Origin: Alkalibacillus flavidus
GTDB taxonomy: Bacteria; Bacillota; Bacilli; Bacillales; Alkalibacillaceae
Length of the DNA: 64,000 nucleotides
Direction: 5' to 3'
Assembly (NCBI RefSeq): GCF_040545925.1
Contig: NZ_JBEPMX010000002.1
Coordinates: forward strand, 211,910-275,909
Shown: piece after piece, positions 35,543-44,855 of the stretch
Position numbering within the stretch: the first letter of the stretch is position 1
Layout of the letters: each line of letters begins with the position of its first letter
Program-made: the position numbers and the translations under genes
The notes under the pieces: model-generated
The model's database searches: none
Told to the model about the DNA's origin: nothing
The model's input: only the letters and a program-made list of their open reading frames with translations

Positions 35543-36544
35543 TTATGCATTTGTTGAGTCTCTTTCAACAATTCGATGAGGTAAGACGACTTGTTCTTGC
35601 TCAATTTCCTCTCCACGTAGCAATTTCGTTAATAATCGCATCGATACAGCACCAATGTCATACATAGGCTGTAAAACACTCGTTAATGTTGGTCTAACCA
35701 TGTTGGCTAAGCGTGTATTGTCGAAACCAATTACGCTCAACTCATTTGGGACACTCACACCATGATCTTGAGCCCCGTGGATAACACCTAACGCCATTTC
35801 ATCAGATGACGTGATAATCGCTTTAGGAGGGTGTTGTTGTTTTAAGAAATAATTCGCTGCATCTAGGCCTGATTGATAACTATCATCGCCTGGATAAATA
35901 TAGTCTTCATTGAATGCTAAGCCACTCGCTTTGATAGCATCAACATAGCCTTGTCGTTTCATGTCGTTGATTTTTGCATTTAACGGTGATGTGACAAATC
36001 CTACCGCTTCTTGATCCATCTGTTCACTTAAATAAGTCACAGCATCTTTCATCGCTTCGTAATAATCGATATTCACTGATGGTAGTTGCTCGGTGTCATC
36101 AACTGTAGCAGCTAAAATGACGGGCACATTGGCCTGGTTAAACGCTTCAATATGGTCACTCGTTACAGATGACCCCATAAAAATGACACCATCAACTTGT
36201 TTTTCTAACATATTATCGAGGAGGTCGAGTTCTTTCGTCTTTTGTTGGTCGGAACTGCTTAAAATAATATGATATTTGTACATTGAGGCGATATCTTCTA
36301 TCCCTCGTGCTAACTCAGCAAAAAATAAATTTGAAATGTCTGGAATAATGACACCGACTGATGTTGTTTTTCGGCTGGCTAATCCCCTTGCAACCGCATT
36401 TGGTCTAAACCCTAATTCGTCAATAGCTGTCAATACTTTTTGACGTGTGGCTGGTTTTACATTTGTGTTCCCGTTAATGACACGTGATACTGTCGCCATG
36501 GAAACGTTGGCTTCTTTAGCTACATCATAAATAGTTACACCCAT
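35543..36544 (-). CDS. ccpA: Catabolite control protein A
   Basis: The 333-residue LacI-family regulator has an N-terminal helix-turn-helix (VTIYDVAKEANVSMATVSRV, about 3-22), a hinge helix (about 45-58) and a periplasmic-binding-protein-like core. With HPr-Ser-P it binds cre sites and represses or activates carbon genes. It starts at the ATG 36544, nine bases after AGGAG; the TTG two codons earlier is less likely. Neighbours aroA, motPS and acuABC match the usual locus. In this arrangement ccpA lies downstream of aroA. Confidence 0.96.
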   Translation of the reverse strand: MGVTIYDVAKEANVSMATVSRVINGNTNVKPATRQKVLTAIDELGFRPNAVARGLASRKTTSVGVIIPDISNLFFAELARGIEDIASMYKYHIILSSSDQQKTKELDLLDNMLEKQVDGVIFMGSSVTSDHIEAFNQANVPVILAATVDDTEQLPSVNIDYYEAMKDAVTYLSEQMDQEAVGFVTSPLNAKINDMKRQGYVDAIKASGLAFNEDYIYPGDDSYQSGLDAANYFLKQQHPPKAIITSSDEMALGVIHGAQDHGVSVPNELSVIGFDNTRLANMVRPTLTSVLQPMYDIGAVSMRLLTKLLRGEEIEQEQVVLPHRIVERDSTNA

Positions 36545-36701
36545 TGTCAACGACTCCTTACTAAACTATTCTCTTCTGTCTTATGACTAAACAACTATAT
36601 AAAGTTAAGAAATTAAATCTTTATAAAAATGCCATCAATAATAATTTTAAGCATAAGACAAAAAACACTTTATCGCAACAACATACGAAAGATTTTGCAA
36701 T

Positions 36702-37778
36702 TTAGTCATGTGCCAAAACATTTGGTTGTTTCAGCTGTTGTATAAACGATTCAAAGGTCGGGATATCCATCTGTTGTTGAGAATCTGATAGGGCTACTGC
36801 TGGATCTGGGTGAACTTCTGCCATCACGCCGTCAGCTCCAATGGCTAATGATGCTTTGGCTGCAGGAAGTAATAAATCTCGTCTTCCTGTAGAATGAGTG
36901 ACATCGACCATGACTGGTAAGTGGGTTTCTCGCTTCAACACGGGTACGGCCGTGATATCTAACGTATTGCGCGTTGCTGTCTCGTAAGTACGAATACCAC
37001 GTTCACATAAAATAATATTGGCATTTCCTTGTGAGACAATATATTCTGCTGCATTTAAAAACTCATTAATGGTCGCTGCCATCCCCCGTTTTAAAATAAT
37101 CGGGACATCGACCTTTCCGGCTTCTTTTAATAAGTCGAAATTTTGCATATTTCGAGCCCCGATTTGGATCATGTCCAAATAATGCTCTCCCAATGCAATA
37201 TCTTGTGGGTGAGTAATCTCACTGACGACCTTTAATCCGTGTTTATCACCAACATCGCGCAAGATTTTCAAGCCTTCTTCACCTAATCCTTGAAAATCAT
37301 ACGGTGAGGTACGTGGCTTAAAAGCGCCACCCCTTAATAAGTTAACCCCTTGATTTTTAACAGATTGAGCAACTTGATCGACTTGTTCATATGATTCCAC
37401 GGAACACGGGCCCATCACAAACTGGGTTTCACTATTACCAACATGTACATCGCCGATGGAAACAATCGTGTCATTCGGCTTTTTCTCTCGCGACACGAGT
37501 AATGTTTTATGGTAATCTTCTTCTTGTAATTCTTTTGCAGCCTTAAATATTTGTTTAAATATGTGCTCGATTGTAGCGTATTCAAAAGGCCCTTCATGTT
37601 GATCAATGATATGATTTAACATGTCACGCTCGCGTTCTGGATCATACGCTTTCATTCCTTGCGCCTTTTTAATATCACCAAGTTCCTTAACTAGGCGACC
37701 TCTTTCATTAATTAATTCTAATAATTTTATATTAACGTCATCGAGTTCATCACGTAAATTATCTAGTTGATTATTCAT
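36702..37778 (-). CDS. aroA: Bifunctional chorismate mutase / 3-deoxy-7-phosphoheptulonate synthase
   Basis: The 358-residue protein has an N-terminal AroQ-type chorismate mutase (about 1-85, MNNQLDNLRDELDDVNIKLL) and a C-terminal class Ib DAHP synthase (about 110-358; FVMGPCSVES, LRGGAFKPRTSPYDFQG, VDVTHSTG). It makes the first intermediate of aromatic amino acid synthesis; the mutase domain senses chorismate/prephenate and gives feedback control. The ATG at 37778 is 7 bases after GGAGG; the ATG three codons upstream overlaps it. Locus order aroA-ccpA is the Bacillus one. Confidence 0.95.
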   Translation of the reverse strand: MNNQLDNLRDELDDVNIKLLELINERGRLVKELGDIKKAQGMKAYDPERERDMLNHIIDQHEGPFEYATIEHIFKQIFKAAKELQEEDYHKTLLVSREKKPNDTIVSIGDVHVGNSETQFVMGPCSVESYEQVDQVAQSVKNQGVNLLRGGAFKPRTSPYDFQGLGEEGLKILRDVGDKHGLKVVSEITHPQDIALGEHYLDMIQIGARNMQNFDLLKEAGKVDVPIILKRGMAATINEFLNAAEYIVSQGNANIILCERGIRTYETATRNTLDITAVPVLKRETHLPVMVDVTHSTGRRDLLLPAAKASLAIGADGVMAEVHPDPAVALSDSQQQMDIPTFESFIQQLKQPNVLAHD

Positions 37779-37968
37779 TTGACCCATCCTCCAGCATTAG
37801 TTTATATCATCCCGTTTTTATGGTACATTATCCTTAATAATGATTGATATAATATTCTCCAATATATAGTCACATTATATCGAACCATGGCTTTCTTGTC
37901 ATTATTAGTCGATTGTCATTTCGAGAAAATTCAAAAACGTATTTGAACATAAAAATGAGGTGACTGAA

Positions 37969-40128
37969 ATGAGTCAATTGTTCGCATTAGACATTGGAAC
38001 GCGTAGCGTCGTCGGCGTTATTTTAGAAAAAGATGGCGACATTTATAACGTCATTGATATGATTTCAAAAGAACATAAAGAACGATCGATGGTTGATGGT
38101 CAAATACATAATGTGATGGCCGTATCTGAAGTGATTCAAGACGTTAAACAGGAATTGGAACAAAAACACGGTCCATTAACGCACGTTTGTGTGGCTGCAG
38201 CTGGTCGTGCGCTAAAAACACAGCAAAGTCAAGTCACGGTTAACATCGGTGAACAGCCATTAATGTCAACTGAAGATGTCTTTCACCTCGAGCTGTCAGC
38301 TGTCCAACAAGCTCAATACCAATTAGCGGAACAACATGCTAAAGAAGCGACAAGCACACAATATTATTGTGTCGGTTACTCTGTGACTCATTACTATTTG
38401 GATGACCAAGATATTGGTTCGTTAATTGACCAACAAGGTGATGAAGCAACGGTTGATATTATCGCAACCTTTTTACCGAAAGTTGTCGTCGAATCCTTAT
38501 TAGCAGCACTGCAACGAGCTAACTTAGAAATGGAAGCCTTAACATTGGAACCCATTGCAGCGATTCAAGTGTTAATTCCACAATCGATGCGCAAATTAAA
38601 TGTCGCTTTAGTTGATATAGGGGCTGGCACGAGTGATATTGCCATAACAAAAGACGGCACCGTCGTCGCATACGGAATGGTACCGAAAGCTGGCGACGAG
38701 ATTACTGAAGCGATCAGCCAGGCGTATTTACTCGATTTTCATCAAGCTGAACAAGCTAAACGTCAGTTGATCGAACAAGACGTTATGGAAGTTGAAGACA
38801 TATTAGGTTTTACAACAGAAGTCACCGTTAAAGATGTTGTCCATCAACTACATGACACCATTAACGGTTTATCTCAAGCGATTTGTAATCAAATTATGGC
38901 GTTAAACCAAGAAACACCTCAAGCGGTTATGCTAGTTGGAGGTGGTAGTTTAACACCACACTTATCTAGTTATATAGCTAATCAACTGCAACTACCGACT
39001 AACCGTGTAGCTGTTCGAGATATCGACGCGATTAAGAACTTAACAGGGCACGAACACTTACCGCATAGCCCAGAATTTGTGACCCCAATTGGTATTGCGA
39101 TTGCGGCTAAACAAAGCCCTGTCCATTACATTAGTGTCACCGTCAACAATCGTTTGGTTCGCTTATTCGACGTTAAACAGTTAACCATTGGTGACTGTCT
39201 GTTAGCGGCTGGTGTGGAGGTCAAAAAACTATACGGCAAGCCTGGAATGGGGCTGTTTGTAACATTTAACGGTAAGCCAGTCACACTGCCAGGCACTTAC
39301 GGCAAAGCTCCGTCCATTTATATTAATGGACAATTAGCGTCACTAAAAGATTCTATTAAACATGGTGATGTGATCGATGTCATCCCTGGAGAAAATGGTG
39401 AGACACCAGATTATACGATTGAAGCTTTAACAGGCCCAATTGACAATAAAACGGTACAACTAAATGGTCACGACATCAATTTACCAGCAAAATTAAAGCA
39501 AAATGATCGTCTTGCTCGACTAACAGACCGTCTTAGCGATGGTGATGACATACAATGGCATTCAGCTCAGACCATTCAAGATGTATTATTAAAAGAAGAG
39601 ACTATTGACTTGAACGATGCAACAAAACCATTCGAAGTACAGGTCAACGGACAAACCATACAAGTCGCACCACAACAATTAAAAATTAAGCAAAATGATC
39701 GTCTTGCCCATTTAGATGATCACGTACATGATCATGATTCTATATCGTATGAATACATGCAATCTTTCACTTTGAAAGCATTAATAGACCAACTTGAAAT
39801 TCAGAAACATGCAACCGTGACAGTCTTTTATCACAATCGTCCCATTGAATTAGGTACTGAATCAAACTATATGACACGTAACGGACAGCCGATTCATGAA
39901 AACGAGCTAGTCTATCCAGATGATATCATTCATATAGAACAATCAAGTCAGCAATCATTCATATTCCAAGATTTGTTTCGACTGATTGATCTCGATTTAT
40001 CAGATATGAAAGGTAAACAGTTTAAACTTTACCGTAACGGGAATGATGTTGGATTCTCTGAACCGATTCAAGATGGTGATCAATTAAGCATTGAGTGGTT
40101 CAATGTTTTTGATCAAGAATCATCATAA
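37969..40128 (+). CDS. FtsA/PilM-like actin-fold ATPase with tandem C-terminal repeats
   Basis: The 719-residue protein has an FtsA/PilM actin-type ATPase in its N-terminal half. The phosphate motifs LDIGTRSVVGVI (about 8) and VDIGAGTSDIAI (about 215) and the adenosine motif VMLVGGGSLT (about 325) are visible, with an SHS2 insert between them. From about residue 430 on there are about five tandem segments of 50-80 residues, each with an NG turn followed by DGD-I or HGD-I (for example VQLNGHDINLP and LSDGDDI). Such proteins exist in halophilic Bacillaceae under 'cell division protein' names, but no role is proven. The ATG at 37969 follows GAGGTG. It is monocistronic. Confidence 0.82.
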   Translation: MSQLFALDIGTRSVVGVILEKDGDIYNVIDMISKEHKERSMVDGQIHNVMAVSEVIQDVKQELEQKHGPLTHVCVAAAGRALKTQQSQVTVNIGEQPLMSTEDVFHLELSAVQQAQYQLAEQHAKEATSTQYYCVGYSVTHYYLDDQDIGSLIDQQGDEATVDIIATFLPKVVVESLLAALQRANLEMEALTLEPIAAIQVLIPQSMRKLNVALVDIGAGTSDIAITKDGTVVAYGMVPKAGDEITEAISQAYLLDFHQAEQAKRQLIEQDVMEVEDILGFTTEVTVKDVVHQLHDTINGLSQAICNQIMALNQETPQAVMLVGGGSLTPHLSSYIANQLQLPTNRVAVRDIDAIKNLTGHEHLPHSPEFVTPIGIAIAAKQSPVHYISVTVNNRLVRLFDVKQLTIGDCLLAAGVEVKKLYGKPGMGLFVTFNGKPVTLPGTYGKAPSIYINGQLASLKDSIKHGDVIDVIPGENGETPDYTIEALTGPIDNKTVQLNGHDINLPAKLKQNDRLARLTDRLSDGDDIQWHSAQTIQDVLLKEETIDLNDATKPFEVQVNGQTIQVAPQQLKIKQNDRLAHLDDHVHDHDSISYEYMQSFTLKALIDQLEIQKHATVTVFYHNRPIELGTESNYMTRNGQPIHENELVYPDDIIHIEQSSQQSFIFQDLFRLIDLDLSDMKGKQFKLYRNGNDVGFSEPIQDGDQLSIEWFNVFDQESS

Positions 40129-40149
40129 TGTATCTTTATTGATTGATAT

Positions 40150-40190
40150 ACCCGATTGCAATTGACGATAGCCCTTTTGCAATCGGGTTT
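40150..40190 (+). terminator. Terminator after the FtsA-like gene
   Basis: ACCCGATTGCA and TGCAATCGGGTTT pair around a 17-base loop, just downstream of the stop at 40128. Confidence 0.78.
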
Positions 40191-40238
40191 AGTTTGCTAA
40201 AATAGATATTAATCACGTAATAATGACGGAGGTTCATC

Positions 40239-40664
40239 ATGCCAACTCCAAGTATGGAAGATTATATTGAACAAATTTATTTACTCATTGATCAAAAAGG
40301 ATACGCACGCGCTTCTGATATAGCGGAACGACTCTCTGTCCACCCGTCATCAGTAACCAAAATGGTCAAAAAACTTGATGAAAAGGATTATCTTCATTAC
40401 GAAAAATATCGTGGGTTAGTACTGACTGATAAGGGGAACAAAATTGGCAAGCGACTCGTTTATCGCCATGAATTACTTGAACAATTTCTCGAATTAATTG
40501 GGGTTGAAGAAAGCAATGTTTACGAAGAAGTCGAGGGGATTGAGCACCATTTAAGTTGGGATAGCATTTTCAGAATAGGTGACCTTGTTGAATATTTTCA
40601 AGAAGACCCCGATCGCTTAAAACAATTAGAAGCCATTCAATCTCGGAATAACAATAAAGAATAA
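40239..40664 (+). CDS. mntR: Manganese-dependent transcription regulator MntR
   Basis: The 141-residue DtxR-family regulator has an N-terminal winged helix (about 1-63) and the dimerisation domain (about 72-141). The Mn2+ ligands of B. subtilis MntR are all present: Asp8 and Glu11 in SMEDYIEQ, His77 in YRHELLEQ, and the EGIEHH motif (Glu99, Glu102, His103). It represses Mn2+ uptake genes when manganese is sufficient. The start ATG at 40239 follows GGAGG. It is monocistronic. Confidence 0.96.
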   Translation: MPTPSMEDYIEQIYLLIDQKGYARASDIAERLSVHPSSVTKMVKKLDEKDYLHYEKYRGLVLTDKGNKIGKRLVYRHELLEQFLELIGVEESNVYEEVEGIEHHLSWDSIFRIGDLVEYFQEDPDRLKQLEAIQSRNNNKE

Positions 40665-40682
40665 ACGAAGAGCCTGAGAAAG

Positions 40683-40730
40683 AAAAATAGTGGATAATGT
40701 CACCCATCGATGACATTACCCACTATTTTT
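40683..40730. terminator. Bidirectional hairpin between mntR and ytxJ
   Basis: AAAAATAGTGGATAATGTCA and TGACATTACCCACTATTTTT pair over 20 bp with one mismatch, a very strong terminator-like hairpin between convergent genes. Confidence 0.85.
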
Positions 40731-40740
40731 AGTATGTTTT

Positions 40741-41064
40741 TTATGAAGTCACGACGTTATTAAGCTGCTCTTCTGTTATATCAAAATGTGATGCATGATA
40801 TTGAACATCACCCTGTTTCAAGTAAAGGACTTGAGGTGATTCGTGTTTAATGCCGACTTGGTTTGAAACTTCATTCGACAGATCACGGTTTTCTTGAATA
40901 TGAATCACATAAGTCGGTACATCATGCTTATTTGCAAATGCTTCAACATGTCCTTTTGCCTGAGCACTGATTGGACATGTTAAACTATGTTTTAACAAAA
41001 TAGCTTCGTCCTCACTCAACAACTGATTTAACTCTTCTTCAGCTGATAGTTGTTTTACTGTCAT
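40741..41064 (-). CDS. ytxJ: Bacillithiol-system redox protein YtxJ
   Basis: The 107-residue thioredoxin-fold protein has a single active cysteine in LTCPISAQAK (about 30) and the cis-Pro region HESPQVLYL. YtxJ proteins are monothiol glutaredoxin-like bacilliredoxin candidates that remove bacillithiol from protein thiols. It is last in the ytxG-ytxH-ytxJ set, 89 bases after ytxH with a hairpin between, so it may have lower or separate expression. The start ATG at 41064 follows AAGGAGTG. Confidence 0.9.
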   Translation of the reverse strand: MTVKQLSAEEELNQLLSEDEAILLKHSLTCPISAQAKGHVEAFANKHDVPTYVIHIQENRDLSNEVSNQVGIKHESPQVLYLKQGDVQYHASHFDITEEQLNNVVTS

Positions 41065-41101
41065 ATGATCACTCCTTATTATAAACGCTATAATTAAACA
41101 T

Positions 41102-41137
41102 AAAAAAAGCTGTTAGTCATGTCAACTAACAGCTTTT
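41102..41137 (-). terminator. Hairpin between ytxH and ytxJ
   Basis: On the minus strand AAAAGCTGTTAGT pairs with ACTAACAGCTTTTTTT around a 7-base loop. It would end most ytxGH transcripts before ytxJ. Confidence 0.83.
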
Positions 41138-41153
41138 GAGATAACACATTCAA

Positions 41154-41552
41154 TTAATATTGTTGAGAACGCTCGTACAACTCATTCGCTTCCTGACGTT
41201 CAAGTTCTTCAGTCGCTTCTTCAATGGCATCAGCAATATCTTGAGCTACGTCTTCACCGTTCCCATTTTGTGCTTGTTGTCTTAAATCAGCTACTTTATC
41301 TTGAAGTTGACCTTTTGTTTCTTTAACACGTTGAGACAATTCATTACTTTTTTCGTAAGCAACGTCTTTCCACTCATCAGCACGTTCTCTTACTTGTTGA
41401 GCACCTGTATTGATGTCTTCACGGAACTCTTTACCTGTTTTCGGTGCGAATAATAGAGCAACTGACGCTCCTACAATTCCACCTAATAATGTACCAATCA
41501 TAAAGTCCTTGCTATTAATGTTTTCTTCTGTGTTTTGTTTTTGTTCTGTCAT
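41154..41552 (-). CDS. ytxH: YtxH domain protein
   Basis: The 132-residue protein has one transmembrane helix with the YtxH glycine signature FMIGTLLGGIVGASVALLFAPKTG (about 17-40, given by its ends), followed by a charged amphipathic coiled coil. The family is general-stress associated (SigB/SigH controlled in B. subtilis) and of unknown function. It lies 22 bases downstream of ytxG in one operon. The start ATG at 41552 follows GAGGAG. Confidence 0.9.
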   Translation of the reverse strand: MTEQKQNTEENINSKDFMIGTLLGGIVGASVALLFAPKTGKEFREDINTGAQQVRERADEWKDVAYEKSNELSQRVKETKGQLQDKVADLRQQAQNGNGEDVAQDIADAIEEATEELERQEANELYERSQQY

Positions 41553-41574
41553 ACGTTATCCTCCTCTTAGTGTG

Positions 41575-41994
41575 TTACTGTTTTTCTTTATATTTTTTCC
41601 ACAAATGAATCGCTGCTTCTCCCCACTTAATCGTCTGAGATGTTTGAGCTGCATGTTCATTTGCTTGATCCTCTAATTCATCAGATAATTTCTGTAATGA
41701 CTCATTGAATTGATTTACAGTATATCCTATTCCTTTAATTCCATCAAATAGAATATTAACTTTTTCTGTTTTTCCAGAAATATCTTCAGCTAAATGATTC
41801 GTTTTATTTAATAATAATTCCGTCTCTTTCGTCACACCTTGAAGTTGTCCTTCTAAACCTTCGACTGTTGTCGCAACGTTATCCAATGTTCTCGTCACAG
41901 ATTTCAACGTTTTTGACACGTAAACAACTAAAACAATAAATCCAATAGCAAATGCCACAGCTGCAATTAAAGCTGCAATATGTAACAGGTTCAA
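41575..41994 (-). CDS. ytxG: DUF948 protein YtxG
   Basis: The 139-residue protein has one N-terminal transmembrane helix (about 5-28) and a long coiled coil that resembles a methyl-accepting signalling helix (DUF948). It is usually in an operon with ytxH and ytxJ and is linked to general stress. The start ATG at 41994 lies after GGAGATGG. Function unknown. Confidence 0.88.
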   Translation of the reverse strand: MNLLHIAALIAAVAFAIGFIVLVVYVSKTLKSVTRTLDNVATTVEGLEGQLQGVTKETELLLNKTNHLAEDISGKTEKVNILFDGIKGIGYTVNQFNESLQKLSDELEDQANEHAAQTSQTIKWGEAAIHLWKKYKEKQ

Positions 41995-42131
41995 TTAGTC
42001 CATCTCCTTTCTAAATGTATTATACTCAATCTATACCCGAACAACGAAATTGTCAAACATCTAAATGCTTTATTTTTTTATTCGAATATATTAAACTGAG
42101 ACCATCTTACATCGAAATAGGAGGCTTCATC

Positions 42132-43247
42132 ATGCGTGATCCAAGAATCAATAAACTAGCCGATTTACTCGTTAACTATTCTGTTAAATTACAAACGGAC
42201 GAAAAATTATTAATTGAAAATACGGGGTTGCAACAAGAACTCGTGTCAGCTGTCGTTGAAAAAGCCTATGAAGCTGGCGGCCATCCATTTGTTGAATTGA
42301 AAGATCAAAAAGTGATGCGATCGCTCTTAAAAGGAGCTAACGAAACCCAGCTTAAAGCATGGGAGCATTATGAATCAACCGTGATGAATGATATGGACGC
42401 TTACATTGCCATTCGTTCTGGTGATAACATTAATGAATTGGCTGATGTACCAAGTGATAAAAACCAGTTGTATGGTCAAACGGTCATGAATGTTCATCGC
42501 CACATTCGCGTACCGAAAACAAAGTGGTGTGTGTTACGTTATCCAAACGAATCAATGGCACAATTAGCTGAAATGAGTACGGAAGCTTTTGAAGATTTTT
42601 ATTTCAATGTGTGTACACTTGATTATGCTAAGATGAACCGCGCAATGGATGCACTCGTTAAGAAAATGGAAGAGACAGATCAAGTGCATATCAAAGGACC
42701 TGGCACTGACTTAACTTTCTCTATCAAAGATATTCCTGTGATTAAATGTGCTGGCGAGAAAAACATCCCTGATGGTGAAGTCTACACCGCCCCTGTGCGT
42801 GATTCAGTCAATGGTCAATTAACGTACAATACACCATCACCTTACCAAGGGTTCACATACGAAAATGTGTCCTTAACATTTGAAAATGGACAAATTATTG
42901 ATGCTCAAGCAAATGATAGCGAACGAATCAAGCAAGTGTTTGATACGGACGAAGGTGCGCGTTATATCGGGGAGTTTGCGATTGGTATTAACCCTTATAT
43001 CCAGCACCCGATGAAAGATATCTTGTTTGATGAAAAGATAGACGGTAGTTTCCACTTCACGCCTGGTCAAGCATATGATGACGCCTATAACGGCAATGAT
43101 TCATCCATTCATTGGGATATGGTGAATATTCAGCGTGCAGATTACGGCGGTGGTGAGATGTACTTCGACGGCGTTCTTGTTCGTAAAGATGGCCGTTTCG
43201 TCGTTCCTGAACTTGAAGCACTTAATGCAGATCAATTGAAAGCATAA
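42132..43247 (+). CDS. ampS: Aminopeptidase AmpS (M29 family), start moved downstream
   Basis: The protein of 371 residues from the ATG at 42132 (MRDPRINKLADLLVNYSVKL) matches the M29 family. It has EHYESTVMNDMDAYIAIRSGDN, CAGEKNIPDGEVYTAPVRDS and the metal-site HPMKDILFDEKIDGSFH and IHWDMV segments (each given by its ends). It should cleave N-terminal residues with Co2+/Zn2+ in the cytosol. A 39-codon longer frame begins upstream but lacks a ribosome site, whereas AGGAGG lies 7 bases before 42132. Convergent with murC. Confidence 0.94.
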   Translation: MRDPRINKLADLLVNYSVKLQTDEKLLIENTGLQQELVSAVVEKAYEAGGHPFVELKDQKVMRSLLKGANETQLKAWEHYESTVMNDMDAYIAIRSGDNINELADVPSDKNQLYGQTVMNVHRHIRVPKTKWCVLRYPNESMAQLAEMSTEAFEDFYFNVCTLDYAKMNRAMDALVKKMEETDQVHIKGPGTDLTFSIKDIPVIKCAGEKNIPDGEVYTAPVRDSVNGQLTYNTPSPYQGFTYENVSLTFENGQIIDAQANDSERIKQVFDTDEGARYIGEFAIGINPYIQHPMKDILFDEKIDGSFHFTPGQAYDDAYNGNDSSIHWDMVNIQRADYGGGEMYFDGVLVRKDGRFVVPELEALNADQLKA

Positions 43248-43284
43248 AAATAGCCACTCGGTCACATAGATCGAGTGGCTATTT
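43246..43284. terminator. Bidirectional terminator between ampS and murC
   Basis: AAAATAGCCACTCG and CGAGTGGCTATTTT pair around a 10-base loop. It starts right at the ampS stop and ends 5 bases before the murC stop. Confidence 0.85.
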
Positions 43285-43288
43285 TAAA

Positions 43289-44584
43289 TTAAGCTAACGC
43301 TTTAAACGCTTCTTCATATTTTTGTATGTCGCCGGCACCCATAAATAAAATAACACTATTATCGTGTTCTAATAGTAAATCCGTTTCATCCTCTTTCATA
43401 AATGAGGCACCGCCTACTTTTGTTTTTAAATCGTCAATCGTTAATTGACCATTTGCTTCACGTGCAGAACCAAAAATATCACATAAATAGACATGGTCTG
43501 CCTTCGATAAACTATCCGCAAATTCATCTAAAAACTCTGCTGTTCGTGAATACGTATGAGGTTGAAATACCGCAACAACATCTTTATTTGGATATTTTTT
43601 GCGTGCTGAATCGATCGTTGCATCAATCTCAATCGGGTGATGAGCATAATCATCAATTAACACTTGCCCATCTTTCCACTTTGTTTCCGTAAAACGACGC
43701 TTCACACCCGTAAATGAATAAATCGATTTGATTTTATCTGATGAGAAGTTTTCATAATCACATAACGCAATCACACTTAATGCATTTAACACGCTATGAT
43801 TGCCGTATGTTGGGATATCAAATGTGTCATAATACATACCGCGTACATAGACTTCAAATGTCGTTCCCTTATCTGTCTCTACAATGTTAGCAGCTTGGAA
43901 ATCGTTTTCTGGTTGCAACCCATAATAAACAATCGGCACTTGAGCATGAATTGCTTGTAAATTCTCATCATCACCGCATGCAATAATGCCTCGTTTGACA
44001 TTCATGGCCATATGTTGAAACGCATCGAATACATCATTAAGATCAGTAAAATAATCTGGATGATCAAAATCGATATTCGTCATGATCGCATAATCAGGCT
44101 CGTAGGCTAAAAAGTGGCGACGATATTCGCACGCTTCAAATACAAAATATTCACTATCTTCACGTCCTATACCTGTTCCATCACCAATCAAATATGACGT
44201 CGGGACATGTTCACTAAGAGTATGAGCGAGTAAACCTGTCGTTGAAGTTTTACCGTGTGCACCTGTCACAGCGATACTCGTGTATTGTTGGACGTATTGA
44301 CCTAAAAATTCATGGTAACGGTAAAAAGGAACATTCATTGCTTTAGCTTGCTGAATTTCATCATGGTCATCACCAAATGCATTACCTGCAATCACAATAT
44401 GGTCGTTTTGAATATTTTGAGCATCAAATGGTAAGATCGTTATATTTTTTTCGCGTAAGATTTCTTCTGTGAAAAATGTTTTATCAATATCTGAACCTTG
44501 CACAACTTCACCTGAATCATGCAATATCTGTGCTAAAGCACTCATCCCGGTTCCTTTGATACCTATAAAATGGTAAGTCGACAT
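43289..44584 (-). CDS. murC: UDP-N-acetylmuramate--L-alanine ligase
   Basis: The 431-residue Mur ligase has the UDP-binding GIKGTGMSALAQIL (about 10), the P-loop VTGAHGKTSTTG (about 105), YEPDYAIMTNIDFDHPDYF and the C-terminal DDYAHHPIEI (about 300). It adds L-alanine to UDP-MurNAc, the first step of the stem peptide, in the cytosol. The ATG at 44584 gives the family length (432 in B. subtilis); an upstream ATG at 44608 adds eight odd residues. The ribosome site (GGGGGTT) is weak. It follows a 264-bp gap without other genes. Confidence 0.96.
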   Translation of the reverse strand: MSTYHFIGIKGTGMSALAQILHDSGEVVQGSDIDKTFFTEEILREKNITILPFDAQNIQNDHIVIAGNAFGDDHDEIQQAKAMNVPFYRYHEFLGQYVQQYTSIAVTGAHGKTSTTGLLAHTLSEHVPTSYLIGDGTGIGREDSEYFVFEACEYRRHFLAYEPDYAIMTNIDFDHPDYFTDLNDVFDAFQHMAMNVKRGIIACGDDENLQAIHAQVPIVYYGLQPENDFQAANIVETDKGTTFEVYVRGMYYDTFDIPTYGNHSVLNALSVIALCDYENFSSDKIKSIYSFTGVKRRFTETKWKDGQVLIDDYAHHPIEIDATIDSARKKYPNKDVVAVFQPHTYSRTAEFLDEFADSLSKADHVYLCDIFGSAREANGQLTIDDLKTKVGGASFMKEDETDLLLEHDNSVILFMGAGDIQKYEEAFKALA

Positions 44585-44824
44585 GAATCGAACCCCCGTA
44601 TACTTCATTCTGTAATACTATATGACGTCAGTCAAAAATTGCTTTTTTTATTATAGCAGAATGACATCATACGTCTACCATAATCCGCTAATCCAACAAA
44701 AATGCTTCTTTTCGATTAGTATGGACATTATAACACTGATTAAACCTTATCAAATGTATAGATAATTGGCTAGTTAAAGCTTATATCCTTTTAGACACTT
44801 AAACTATTATCCTTTTAACCGAAA

Positions 44825-44855
44825 AGAAAAGCGGTTGATTTATGACAATCAACCG
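44825..44855 (-). terminator. Terminator overlapping the end of the nicotinate phosphoribosyltransferase gene
   Basis: The stem CGGTTGATT/AATCAACCG (6-base loop) contains the last codon and the TGA stop of the gene, followed by TTTTCTTTTC on the minus strand. Confidence 0.8.

Noticed and set aside
42015..42131. N-terminal extension of AmpS
   Set aside because: The extra 39 codons have no ribosome site or family match; AGGAGG precedes the ATG at 42132.
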